From positions 1 to 17,973 of the forward strand of contig CAYWXK010000061.1 of the NCBI GenBank assembly GCA_964462515.1: DNA of 17,973 nt, given 5' to 3'. The notes under the pieces are model-generated. The model did no database searches. It worked only from the letters and a program-made list of their open reading frames with translations, and was not told where the DNA came from. Made by a program: the position numbers and the translations under genes. The DNA is from CAYWXK01 sp964462515. GTDB lineage: Bacteria; Planctomycetota; Phycisphaerae; Sedimentisphaerales; Anaerobacaceae. Positions 7,601 to 15,136 of the stretch are shown in pieces. Position 1 is the stretch's first letter; every line of letters begins with the position of its first letter.

Positions 7601-7614
7601 TAGGGGGGGCAAAC

Positions 7615-10485
7615 CTATTTCGCTAACTCTTTCAATACGCCGGCGCAGCGAGCGCATACATCAGGATACTGGGTATCTGTTCCAACGCTCCGCCAATAAT
7701 TCCAGCACCGCTGGCATTTATTGTAACTGCTCTTTTGCGCCACCACTTTCCTCTCGCCCGTTCCTTTTTCCAGTTTCACTTCACTTACAATGCACATCGC
7801 TGCAAACTGCTTGGCCCCGAGCTCGTTGAGGAGTTTCGCATCTTCGTCATCACACCAGATTGTGACGTTCGTCTCCTGGTTGCTCCCGATGGTTTTATCC
7901 TGCCTCAAGCCCTCCAGAACCCGCAAAACCTCATCACGCAAGGCCATTAACTTCTGCCACTTCTGCTCATCCTTGCGAAGGTCAATTGCCTCATCGACCT
8001 TTGGCATCTCTGCCAGATGCACGCTTTCTACATCCTGCGATTTGAATTTCATCGCCGCCCATGTCTCTTCCGCAGTGTGCGCTAAAATAGGCGCCAGTAG
8101 CCGAACCAGACAATCTAATATTCTATACATCGCCGTTTGCCCACTTCGCCGCGACGGACTATCCGCCGCATCGCAATACATCCTGTCCTTGAGCACATCC
8201 ATATAAATGTTGCTCATCTCGACCGTGCAGAAATTGTAAATGAGCGAAAACACCCTGTGGAAAGCAAATGTTTCGTATGCCTCCCTAACCTCGATAATCA
8301 ATTTTTGCAACTGCTGTAGCGCCCATTTATCAATCGCAAACATTTTCTCGTAAGCAACGCCATCTTTATTCGGGTCAAAATCATCAACGTTACCCAGCAG
8401 GTATCTTATCGTATTTCTGATTTTCCTGTAGGCATCCTGCGTTCGTCCGATTAACTCGTCGTTGCAGCGTATATCTTCCTGGTAATTTACGCTTGCCACC
8501 CACAGCCGCAGAATGTCCGCGCCATATTTTGCCACTTCCTTCTGTGCATTAACGTAGTTACCCAGCGATTTCGACTGCTTTATTCCCTTCTCATCGACCG
8601 TAAATCCGTGCGTCAAAACGCTCCTAAAAGGTGCCTTGCCCACCGCCCCCAGCGCAGGCAGTAACGACAACTGAAACCACCCTCGATGCTGGTCAGAACC
8701 TTCCAAATACAAATCCACCGGAATTGGCCAGCCCGCATCTTTTGCACAAACATTATACCAGCTACAGCCCGATTCGAACCACACATCTATGATGTTCTCT
8801 TCCTTTTGCAATTCATCGAGGATAAATCCCTCCGGCGGTTGAAAATCATCGCCAAGTATCTGCCTCGGCGAATCCGTGAACCAGCTATCCGAGCCATTTT
8901 TTGCAACATACCTGGCCACCGCTAACACGGATTCTTTAGTCAGCAGCACTTGCCCGTGAGGATTTACAAAAACCGGTAAAGGCAGTCCCCAGCTTCTCTG
9001 CCTGCTGATGCACCAGTCAGGCCGCGATTCAAGCATCCCCTCAATCCTCTTCTGACCCCACTCAGGAATCCATCTGACATTCCGGACACTCTCCATCGCC
9101 AAATCCCGCAGACTCTTTCCCACGCCGGGCAGCTCCTTATCAACACTGATAAACCACTGCTCCGTTGCCCGAAAGATGACCGGCCCTTTGCTACGCCAGC
9201 AATGTGGATAGCTGTGCACAACTTCACCCTGCGCAAAAAGCAGACTGTCATCTTTTAGGCGGTTATTTACGATGCTATCAACCTCTAAAACGTTTCGTCC
9301 CCGCAGCCAGTCCGGCACCGTCTCATCATACCGCCCATCATCCTGCACAGGTGAATAAGTTGCCAGCCCATACTTCTGCCCCGATACATAATCCTCAATC
9401 CCGTGTCCCGGCGCAGTATGCACAAGCCCCGTCCCATCTTCTGTGGTAACATACTCCGCAAGTATAATCATATAGGCGTTTTTATCCGTTGGATTTTTCT
9501 CCACGAACGGATGCAAATAACGCAGCCCTTCTAATGCACTGCCTCTGACCGTCTTTTCACTTATATGATATTCGCCTTTCTTCAGGCCGCCTGCAGAAAC
9601 AACTGCTCCAATCCGTTCCGTCGTTACTATCGAGATAAACTTCTGTCCATCTTTTTCGTAGCTTATCGCCGTATAATCTAAATGTGGATGCACCGCTATC
9701 GCCAGATTCGCTGCCAGCGTCCACGGCGTCGTCGTCCATATCATAAAGCAAATCTTCGCACCCTCGGCCTCGCCTTGCTTAACAAGTCCAAGCTCAATCA
9801 GCCGACCAATGCTCTCTTTGGCGACAGGGAAATTCACATATATACTCGGCGAAGAAATATCCTTATATTCAAGTTCCGCCTCCGCCAGCGCCGTCTCGCA
9901 TCCAATCGACCAGTGAATCGGCTTCAACTGCTTATAAACCAATCCCTTATCAACTAACTCTGCAAACACCTCTAAAATCCCCGCCTCATACGAGGGCTTA
10001 AACGTCAGATATGGATGCTCAAAGTCGCCAAATATGCCCAGCTCCTGAAATTGCTCGCTTTGTATCTTGACGTATTTACTCGCATACTTCATACACGCCC
10101 GCCTGACCTCTAATTTACTCATCTGGTGCACCTTGTCCCCGATGTCCGCAACCACTTTCGACTCAATTGGCAGACCATGACAATCCCAGCCCGGCACGTA
10201 TGGCGCATCGTAGCCCGTCATAGTCTTGTATTTGACAACAAAATCCTTGAGGACCTTATTTATGACGGTGCCCATGTGAATGTCACCGTTGGCATACGGC
10301 GGCCCATCGTGCAGAATATATAATGGTGCCCCTTTACGGGCCTCACGTATTTTGCCGTAGATATTCTTCTTCGCCCATTCTTTGCGCAGTTGCGGCTCAC
10401 GCTGCACTAAATTCGCCTTCATCGCAAAGCCGGTCTTTGGCAGATTCAACGTATCGCTATAACTTTTACTACTCTTATCCGACAT
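7615..10485 (-). CDS. ileS: Isoleucine--tRNA ligase (bacterial IleRS1 type)
   Basis: This cytoplasmic 956-residue enzyme charges tRNA-Ile with isoleucine (E. coli enzyme 938). Class I signatures: GPPYANGDIHMGT (61-73) in place of the HIGH motif, WDCHGLPIE (100-108), and KQSKS (636-640) in place of KMSKS. The editing domain is recognisable from WTTTPWTLAANLAIAVHP (250-267) and GTGLVHTAPGHGIEDY (351-366). WCISRQRSWGLPLP (491-504) and EGSDQHRGWFQ (595-605) are strong family blocks. The C-terminal zinc site is complete: C924, C927, C944, C947, typical of IleRS1 rather than the mupirocin-resistant IleRS2. A promoter (10523-10551) and a GAGGA ribosome site precede the ATG at 10485. No T-box leader is evident in the roughly 30-nt 5' UTR. 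Confidence 0.98.
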   Translation of the reverse strand: MSDKSSKSYSDTLNLPKTGFAMKANLVQREPQLRKEWAKKNIYGKIREARKGAPLYILHDGPPYANGDIHMGTVINKVLKDFVVKYKTMTGYDAPYVPGWDCHGLPIESKVVADIGDKVHQMSKLEVRRACMKYASKYVKIQSEQFQELGIFGDFEHPYLTFKPSYEAGILEVFAELVDKGLVYKQLKPIHWSIGCETALAEAELEYKDISSPSIYVNFPVAKESIGRLIELGLVKQGEAEGAKICFMIWTTTPWTLAANLAIAVHPHLDYTAISYEKDGQKFISIVTTERIGAVVSAGGLKKGEYHISEKTVRGSALEGLRYLHPFVEKNPTDKNAYMIILAEYVTTEDGTGLVHTAPGHGIEDYVSGQKYGLATYSPVQDDGRYDETVPDWLRGRNVLEVDSIVNNRLKDDSLLFAQGEVVHSYPHCWRSKGPVIFRATEQWFISVDKELPGVGKSLRDLAMESVRNVRWIPEWGQKRIEGMLESRPDWCISRQRSWGLPLPVFVNPHGQVLLTKESVLAVARYVAKNGSDSWFTDSPRQILGDDFQPPEGFILDELQKEENIIDVWFESGCSWYNVCAKDAGWPIPVDLYLEGSDQHRGWFQLSLLPALGAVGKAPFRSVLTHGFTVDEKGIKQSKSLGNYVNAQKEVAKYGADILRLWVASVNYQEDIRCNDELIGRTQDAYRKIRNTIRYLLGNVDDFDPNKDGVAYEKMFAIDKWALQQLQKLIIEVREAYETFAFHRVFSLIYNFCTVEMSNIYMDVLKDRMYCDAADSPSRRSGQTAMYRILDCLVRLLAPILAHTAEETWAAMKFKSQDVESVHLAEMPKVDEAIDLRKDEQKWQKLMALRDEVLRVLEGLRQDKTIGSNQETNVTIWCDDEDAKLLNELGAKQFAAMCIVSEVKLEKGTGERKVVAQKSSYNKCQRCWNYWRSVGTDTQYPDVCARCAGVLKELAK

Positions 10486-10522
10486 CTAAAAATCCTCAAA
10501 ATTGCTAAAAGATAAGCTTTGA

Positions 10523-10551
10523 ATAATAAAATCGTCATAAACGTCTGTCAA
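10523..10551 (-). promoter_or_regulatory. Sigma-70 type promoter of ileS
   Basis: On the minus strand a perfect TTGACA (10546-10551), a 17-base spacer and TATTAT (10523-10528, five of six). Transcription would start near 10516, giving a leader of about 30 nt with a GAGGA ribosome site before the ATG. It is the best promoter match in the window. Confidence 0.72.
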
Positions 10552-10667
10552 TCTTGTAAAAACTGGGTTTTTCTTACGGTCTCAAGAATATCATATTTGG
10601 GGCGGGAAAACAAACCAGCAAAGCCACCCTTTTTGAGTAATTTTTAATTTCCTTTTGGAAAGATATC

Positions 10668-10676
10668 TGTTATAAT
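10668..10676 (+). promoter_or_regulatory. Extended -10 promoter element ahead of the TPR kinase
   Basis: TGTTATAAT is a perfect extended -10 (TGn plus TATAAT at 10671-10676). There is no clear -35 box at the right distance (TTTCCT at 10648-10653), which extended -10 promoters can do without. The leader to the ATG at 10807 would be about 125 nt. Confidence 0.45.
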
Positions 10677-10806
10677 ACTTTTAGCTTGAGTTTGCTGACT
10701 TTCCTCTCTGTCATTCGTGCTCCGTATCGTTGTATGGGATAAACTCCGGCAATAACCCACAGGTATTTGGGCGTGGAATATCTGATTTGGCAAATTCGTA
10801 ATTAAG

Positions 10807-13539
10807 ATGAGCAAAGAAGAGGCAAAAAGCAAAAAGTCGCGAGATAAAGATGAATTGGCTTCGACCGTAAGTATTTCCGGCTCAGCCATAGGGCCTGGCA
10901 GCCAGATAGGTCGTTTTCGGATTGAGCAGGAATTGGGCCGTGGCGGAATGGGCATCGTTTACTTGGCCCACGATAAGAAGCTCGACCGTCCAGTTGCCAT
11001 CAAAATTCTGCCAGCCCAGATGCTGGATAATCCCATGGTGCGTAAGCGATGGAAGCGTGAGGCCCAACTGTTGGCCTCCTTGAACCATCCGAACATCGCA
11101 ACAATTTACGAGGAGCTCGAAACGCCGGAGAGGACAACCTATCTGGTCCTGGAATATGTTGCCGGCAAAACGCTGGCGGAGCGGGTCGCAGAGGAGCGGC
11201 TTAAGCTGGAAGAGGCGTTATCAATCGCGCTTCAGATTGCCGAGGCCGTCGCGACAGCCCACAATAATGGTATCATACACCGCGACCTGAAGCCTGGTAA
11301 TATCAAGATTACACCTGAGGGGAAGGTCAAGGTCCTGGATTTCGGCTTGGCCAAAGCAATAAAAAGTCAATACTCTGGTCTGCAAAGCACCACAACTGAG
11401 CCCGGCAAGATTTTTGGGACGCCGGCCTATATGAGTCCGGAGCAGGCTCGGGGCAACCCAGTTGATCACCGCAGCGACATCTGGTCGTTTGGCTGTGTGC
11501 TCTATGAAATGCTTACAGGAAAGGTTCCCTTCAAGGGCGAGACGTCTTCCGACACGCTGGCCAACATTCTCGGTAAAGACCCCGACTGGCAGGTGCTGCC
11601 CCAAACAACGCCGGCGAACATCCAGGTTTTACTCCGCCGCTGTCTCGAGAAGGACTTGCATTCACGGCTTCAGCACATAGGGGACGCAGTTATTGAAATC
11701 CGCGAAACACTGAGCCTGCCGGCGACGGCGCCACCAGTGACTACCCCTTTCATTTCACCTATGCCAGAAACCGCTGCCAAAGCGAAGTCACGAAGAATAG
11801 CGATGGTTATTGGTGCGACAATCATCGTGGTCGCGGCTGGAATTGCCGCGTGGCTCGTTAACAAGAAGCCGGCTTTGCCTCTTTCGAAGGAAATCCGACT
11901 GGTGGTTCTGCCGTTTGAGAATCTGGGACCTGCTGAGGACGAGTATTTTGCCGCCGGCATTACTGATGCTATCACCGCTCGTTTGGCCACCATTCATGGG
12001 CTGGGTGTCATCTCACGCCAAAGTGCAATGCAGTATAAGAAAAGAGAGAAAAGTGCACAGCAGATAGCTAATGAGCTGCGGGTTGATTATATTCTGGAAG
12101 GAACGGTCCAGCGTGAGCGGCCCTCCGACCCAAACAGCAGGGTCAGAATTATACCTCAGCTTATCAAGGCTTCCAACGACACACACGTGTGGGCACAAGC
12201 CTACGATAATGATATGAGCGAAGTTTTCAGGGTTCAGTCCGACTTGGCTGAGCGGGTGGCCCAGGCACTTGATATTACTCTGGTTGAACGTGAACGGCGG
12301 GCACTTCGGTCTATGCCAACAGAAAATATGGAGGCCTATGACTATTTTCTGCGCGGCAACGAATACCGGCACCGAAGTGAGGGCGAAAATGACTGCAAGA
12401 TAGCCATCCAGATGTATGAGAGGGCGGTCGAGCTGGATCCAAAGTTTGCGTTGGCCTACGCTCAGCTCTCAAGGTCTCACGCAATTATGTATTGGCATTA
12501 CTATGATCGAACCGGAGAGCGCCTTGGGATGGCAAAGAAGGCCGTGGATAGAGCCTTACAGCTTGCTCCTGACTCGCCGGAGACACATTTTGCTTTGGGA
12601 CATTATTACTACCATTGCCAGTCGGATTGGGACCGTGCTCTGGAGGAGTTCGCTATCGTCCGGAAAAGCCAGCCAAATAACAGCGATCTGCTGTTATATA
12701 TCGGTTGTGTTCAAAGGCGGCAGGGAAAATTCGAGGAGGCGCTGGCCAATATCAAAAGAGCTTCCGAGCTTGACCCTCTTTCTAACTATCTAACCGATGA
12801 GCTTGGGAATACTTTTATGTTGATGCGCAACTATCCGGAAGCAATGCGCTATTATAACAGGTCTATCTCGCTGGCTCCCGATTTGCCTGATCCGTATGAA
12901 GGGAAGGCCTCGCTATACCTGCGCTGGGAAGGCAGCACTGAGAAGGCACGGGCAGTCGTGGAGGAGGCGTTGAAGAACATCAGGTCATCAGAAGAATCTT
13001 CGATTGTCAATTTGCTGATCACTCTCGATGTGTACGAGGGGAACTATCAGAAGGCTTTGGACCGGCTCTCTTTGAAATCAAAGGATATTGATACCCAGTT
13101 TCTCTTTATCCCCGGGGCTATACGATATGCAACAATCTACGGATATATGAACGAAAATGAATTGGCGAAGAAATATTACGACGAGGGTCGAAACATCCTC
13201 GAAGCCAAAATTCAACAACAGCCCGAAGATGCGCGTTTTCACAGCGCCCTCGGCATCGCTTATGCGGGTTTAGGCCGCAGAGAAGATGCGATCCGAGAAG
13301 GAAAGATAGGGGTTAACTTACTTCCTATAACCAAGGAGGCCATGCGAGGCTTCCATCGAGCTAAAGATTTAGCCCAGATATATGTGATTGTTGGCGAATT
13401 TGATGCAGCCATCGACCAGATTGAATTTCTGCTGTCTATACCTGGTGGACTATCGATTCCCTTACTGCGACTCGACCCGGTTTGGGCCCCGCTGCGCGAG
13501 CATCCACGCTTCAAAAAACTCCTGGAGACAACAGAGTAG
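10807..13539 (+). CDS. Membrane Ser/Thr kinase with TolB-like and TPR domains
   Basis: This 910-residue protein starts with a lysine-rich leader, then a PknB-type kinase domain (about 37-303): ELGRGGMGIVY 42-52, K66, helix C E85, HRD 158-160, DFG 178-180, SPE 210-212. All catalytic residues are intact. A Pro/Thr-rich linker leads to one membrane helix (about 331-351, IAMVIGATIIVVAAGIAAWLV), so the rest lies across the membrane. Next is a TolB-N/FlgO-like alpha/beta domain (about 363-492) with VVLPFENLG, EYFAAGITDAIT and DYILEGTVQR. Tetratricopeptide repeats (about 508-870) follow, for example residues 528-562, 638-672 and 813-846, and the usual end DPVWAPLREHPRFKKLLE. Family knowledge: kinase-TolB-TPR receptors of this shape are common in Acidobacteria and Planctomycetes and presumably sense an extracytoplasmic partner. 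No ligand or substrate can be named. No ribosome site precedes the ATG. Confidence 0.93.
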   Translation: MSKEEAKSKKSRDKDELASTVSISGSAIGPGSQIGRFRIEQELGRGGMGIVYLAHDKKLDRPVAIKILPAQMLDNPMVRKRWKREAQLLASLNHPNIATIYEELETPERTTYLVLEYVAGKTLAERVAEERLKLEEALSIALQIAEAVATAHNNGIIHRDLKPGNIKITPEGKVKVLDFGLAKAIKSQYSGLQSTTTEPGKIFGTPAYMSPEQARGNPVDHRSDIWSFGCVLYEMLTGKVPFKGETSSDTLANILGKDPDWQVLPQTTPANIQVLLRRCLEKDLHSRLQHIGDAVIEIRETLSLPATAPPVTTPFISPMPETAAKAKSRRIAMVIGATIIVVAAGIAAWLVNKKPALPLSKEIRLVVLPFENLGPAEDEYFAAGITDAITARLATIHGLGVISRQSAMQYKKREKSAQQIANELRVDYILEGTVQRERPSDPNSRVRIIPQLIKASNDTHVWAQAYDNDMSEVFRVQSDLAERVAQALDITLVERERRALRSMPTENMEAYDYFLRGNEYRHRSEGENDCKIAIQMYERAVELDPKFALAYAQLSRSHAIMYWHYYDRTGERLGMAKKAVDRALQLAPDSPETHFALGHYYYHCQSDWDRALEEFAIVRKSQPNNSDLLLYIGCVQRRQGKFEEALANIKRASELDPLSNYLTDELGNTFMLMRNYPEAMRYYNRSISLAPDLPDPYEGKASLYLRWEGSTEKARAVVEEALKNIRSSEESSIVNLLITLDVYEGNYQKALDRLSLKSKDIDTQFLFIPGAIRYATIYGYMNENELAKKYYDEGRNILEAKIQQQPEDARFHSALGIAYAGLGRREDAIREGKIGVNLLPITKEAMRGFHRAKDLAQIYVIVGEFDAAIDQIEFLLSIPGGLSIPLLRLDPVWAPLREHPRFKKLLETTE

Positions 13540-13923
13540 TCCAACATGGTCACAGAACCCGAAGAACTTCACAAACTTACCTGCAGAGCATGCGTCCGGC
13601 GGCAGCGAGGGGAGTGGCAATCTCGTCCTTTTTGTCCGTGAGGTGTTATTCCCGCGGAAGCGGGAATCCAAATTTTCCCCTGCATTCGAAAATCTTTTTA
13701 TCTAAAAACTCATATTCAAACTGATATGGTAAAATCACTTTGTTTCTTTGTCAATAATACCGCCGCCACGATTTTTACCTTGCCTCTTCCGACAATCTCG
13801 GACATAATATAATCAGTTTTTTGACTTTGCTTCTTTGTGCCTTTGAGTCTTTGTGGCTCAAAAAATTCGCAGTGTCAATCTGTGTAAATCCGTGTCAAAA
13901 GTTGTTATGAATTGAGGATAAAT
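13540..13923. other. Repeat-rich intergenic region
   Basis: This 384-bp gap has no convincing gene. It contains a 20-base palindrome at 13648-13667. It also has simple-repeat text typical of dispersed intergenic repeats: a run around 13831-13860 built on 'ctttgtgcctttgag', and one around 13875-13897 built on 'aatctgtgtaaatccgtg'. A related 'gaatccgtgaaacctgtgg' recurs at about 14245-14263. A TATAAT at 13808-13813 lacks a good -35. Short overlapping frames here only translate these repeats. Confidence 0.5.
13648..13667. repeat. Palindromic repeat resembling dRS3-type ATTCCC-N8-GGGAAT
   Basis: The 20 bases ATTCCCGCGGAAGCGGGAAT are two perfect 8-base arms around GGAA. They fit the general form ATTCCC-N8-GGGAAT known from the Neisseria dRS3 element, and similar sequences are scattered in intergenic DNA of many bacteria. 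It lies about 110 bp behind the TPR kinase stop and has no T-run, so a terminator role is unlikely. Confidence 0.6.
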
Positions 13924-14115
13924 ATGGGTATTTTATGGGAAATTGTTCAAACCGGCCTGATGTATGGTCAGCATCGCAAATCCGGTTCAATTGAGGACCG
14001 CGTCCAGTATCTTGAAGACCAGCTTCAATCGACCCAGAACACCTTGCGTGCCCTCGTCAAGAAGCTCGAAGAAATGCTCGGCAAAGACATCAACGAAGAC
14101 GGCCAAATCGGTTAG
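13924..14115 (+). CDS. Small coiled-coil protein, 63 residues
   Basis: The gene starts at the ATG at 13924, not the in-frame TTG at 13912, because TTGAGG (13912-13917) is a good ribosome site six bases before the ATG. A short amphipathic head (MGILWEIVQTGLMYGQHRKSG) precedes a heptad-patterned helix from about 23 to 52 (IEDRVQYLEDQLQ through LVKKLEEML), so a dimeric coiled coil is likely. The last residues, DINEDGQIG, look like the first two-thirds of an EF-hand/dockerin loop (D-x-N-x-D-G-x-I), truncated by the stop. I do not recognise a family. The following gene has its own promoter. Confidence 0.7.
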   Translation: MGILWEIVQTGLMYGQHRKSGSIEDRVQYLEDQLQSTQNTLRALVKKLEEMLGKDINEDGQIG

Positions 14116-14242
14116 CCATCCTCGCTGAATCGCAGCAGCAGTCCGGCACAAAATGACGGTTCCAACCGTTTCACTTTATCTTTTTGCCTTATGCTGTTGT
14201 GCACTTCTGTTCTTTGTAGTTTTTTAGTTGATATAAAATCCG

Positions 14243-14270
14243 TTGAATCCGTGAAACCTGTGGTTATAAT
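14243..14270 (+). promoter_or_regulatory. Promoter giving a leaderless transcript (gene at 14279)
   Basis: TTGAAT (14243-14248), a 16-base spacer and a perfect TATAAT (14265-14270). The ATG at 14279 follows eight bases after the -10 box. There is no ribosome site, so transcription should start at or within two bases of the start codon. Confidence 0.58.
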
Positions 14271-14278
14271 ATCCTGTT

Positions 14279-14860
14279 ATGAAGCTGCCGAAATTACAAA
14301 AGCCTGATAGATACGTCGGCCTGTATGTCTTCGACTTTGACGACCACGCCGGTGTGGGTTTTACCGCTGAAGAAGTGGTGGAATTGTTGGAGAGTGAAAG
14401 ATATAAGGATGGCAAGGTCTATAAAATCTACAGGGCTTATCCAGATGGCCGGCTGGAGCTAAAAGGCGTCAGAGCTGAGGAATTTCAGCTCGAGGCTGGG
14501 ATGTTCTTTTATTCAGCCGACCTGGAAACAGCTAAAGGCGATTTCAAGCGGCTTACCAATCTGGCGATTAAGACCGCGCCGCCATGTCGGGCTAAAGTGC
14601 ACCTTGCCAAATTCGCTGACGAAAAATTTGTGGTCGCACTTATCTATCCTGCTGAATACGATGATGAGGTGAGTGCCTGGCTTTTAGATGGCGATTACAA
14701 AACCACTGGCGAAGTTCTCGGCGGTGTTGGTGCGGTCCAGAGATATTATAATTATAAGCCCGAGATTCTTGACCGACACCAGTTGTTTGGGAAATCCGAA
14801 ATTAACAGCCGCACCGGCGAAGAGCTGCTCGCATCGCTGAAATTCGCTGTCCAGAGGTAA
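14279..14860 (+). CDS. Soluble protein of unknown family, 193 residues
   Basis: I do not recognise this protein. It has no signal peptide or membrane helix and should be cytoplasmic. Notable blocks are RYVGLYVFDFDDHAGVGFTAEEV (11-33), with a cluster of acidic residues and one histidine; YKIYRAYPDGRLELKGV (48-64); FVVALIYPAEYDDEVSAWLLDGDY (117-140); and GGVGAVQRYYNYKPEILDR (148-166). It seems to be a compact alpha/beta protein. The single cysteine (C103) gives no metal site. The gene begins with a likely leaderless promoter. It is followed 61 bp later by a small membrane protein gene and then the ribonucleotide reductase, so a linked role is possible but not shown. Confidence 0.82.
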   Translation: MKLPKLQKPDRYVGLYVFDFDDHAGVGFTAEEVVELLESERYKDGKVYKIYRAYPDGRLELKGVRAEEFQLEAGMFFYSADLETAKGDFKRLTNLAIKTAPPCRAKVHLAKFADEKFVVALIYPAEYDDEVSAWLLDGDYKTTGEVLGGVGAVQRYYNYKPEILDRHQLFGKSEINSRTGEELLASLKFAVQR

Positions 14861-14887
14861 TATCAGGGAATATCGAATTTCGAATTA

Positions 14888-14908
14888 TGAATCACGATTT
14901 ATGATTCA
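14888..14908. repeat. Short inverted repeat before the small membrane protein gene
   Basis: TGAATCA and TGATTCA form a perfect 7-base inverted repeat around a 7-base loop, in a simple-repeat stretch between two same-strand genes. It has no T-run. It could form a weak hairpin in the transcript or be an operator-like site; no function can be assigned. Confidence 0.3.
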
Positions 14909-14921
14909 CGAACCCTAAGTC

Positions 14922-15128
14922 ATGAATATGTCTGCTCGCAGTAGAGTAAATTCGTTTCTCAGTTTGCTTGCGGCTGGATTATTGTCGCTGTTCAGCAAAT
15001 CGCCTGCTAAACCGACCGCAGAGGATTTAAGCCGAATGGAGTTCAAAACCAGCACGCAACGGCTGGGCGTCCGATTCACCGAGCGAATCCGAGACGTATT
15101 TCGGTTCAGGTGGATTCGCAGAACATAA
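14922..15128 (+). CDS. Small basic membrane protein upstream of the ribonucleotide reductase
   Basis: This 68-residue protein has one hydrophobic segment (about residues 11-25, SFLSLLAAGLLSLFS), a short linker (KSPAKPTAEDL) and a basic, likely cytoplasmic tail (FKTSTQRLGVRFTERIRDVFRFRW, about 41-64). The ordered tail with regularly spaced Arg and aromatic residues looks like a real conserved domain rather than chance. Its stop lies only eight bases before the reductase ATG, so translation of the two is probably coupled. No ribosome site precedes the ATG at 14922; the second ATG (14928) is an alternative. Function unknown. Confidence 0.68.
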   Translation: MNMSARSRVNSFLSLLAAGLLSLFSKSPAKPTAEDLSRMEFKTSTQRLGVRFTERIRDVFRFRWIRRT

Positions 15129-15136
15129 GGTTATAG

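Larger units (their letters stand above)
10486..10806. other. Divergent intergenic region between ileS and the TPR kinase
   Basis: This 321-bp region carries a strong minus-strand promoter for ileS and an extended -10 box pointing to the kinase gene. The rest, including a roughly 130-nt stretch before the kinase ATG, shows no stable hairpin, T-box, riboswitch or ORF that I can support. Confidence 0.55.

Noticed and set aside
7601..7614. Terminator between the convergent glycosyltransferase and ileS
   Set aside because: Only a G-run is present in the 14-bp gap; no inverted repeat with T-run was seen.
10486..10640. T-box leader for ileS
   Set aside because: The predicted promoter leaves only about 30 nt of leader, and no specifier hairpin or antiterminator T-box sequence is present.
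13462..13724. Three short frames around the 13648 palindrome
   Set aside because: They translate a dispersed palindromic repeat (the familiar DSRFRGN-type text) and overlap the kinase 3' end; none is a plausible gene.
14156..14169. Small palindrome ACGGTTCCAACCGT as a terminator after the coiled-coil gene
   Set aside because: The stem is at most five pairs with a 4-base loop and the T-rich tract begins too far downstream.
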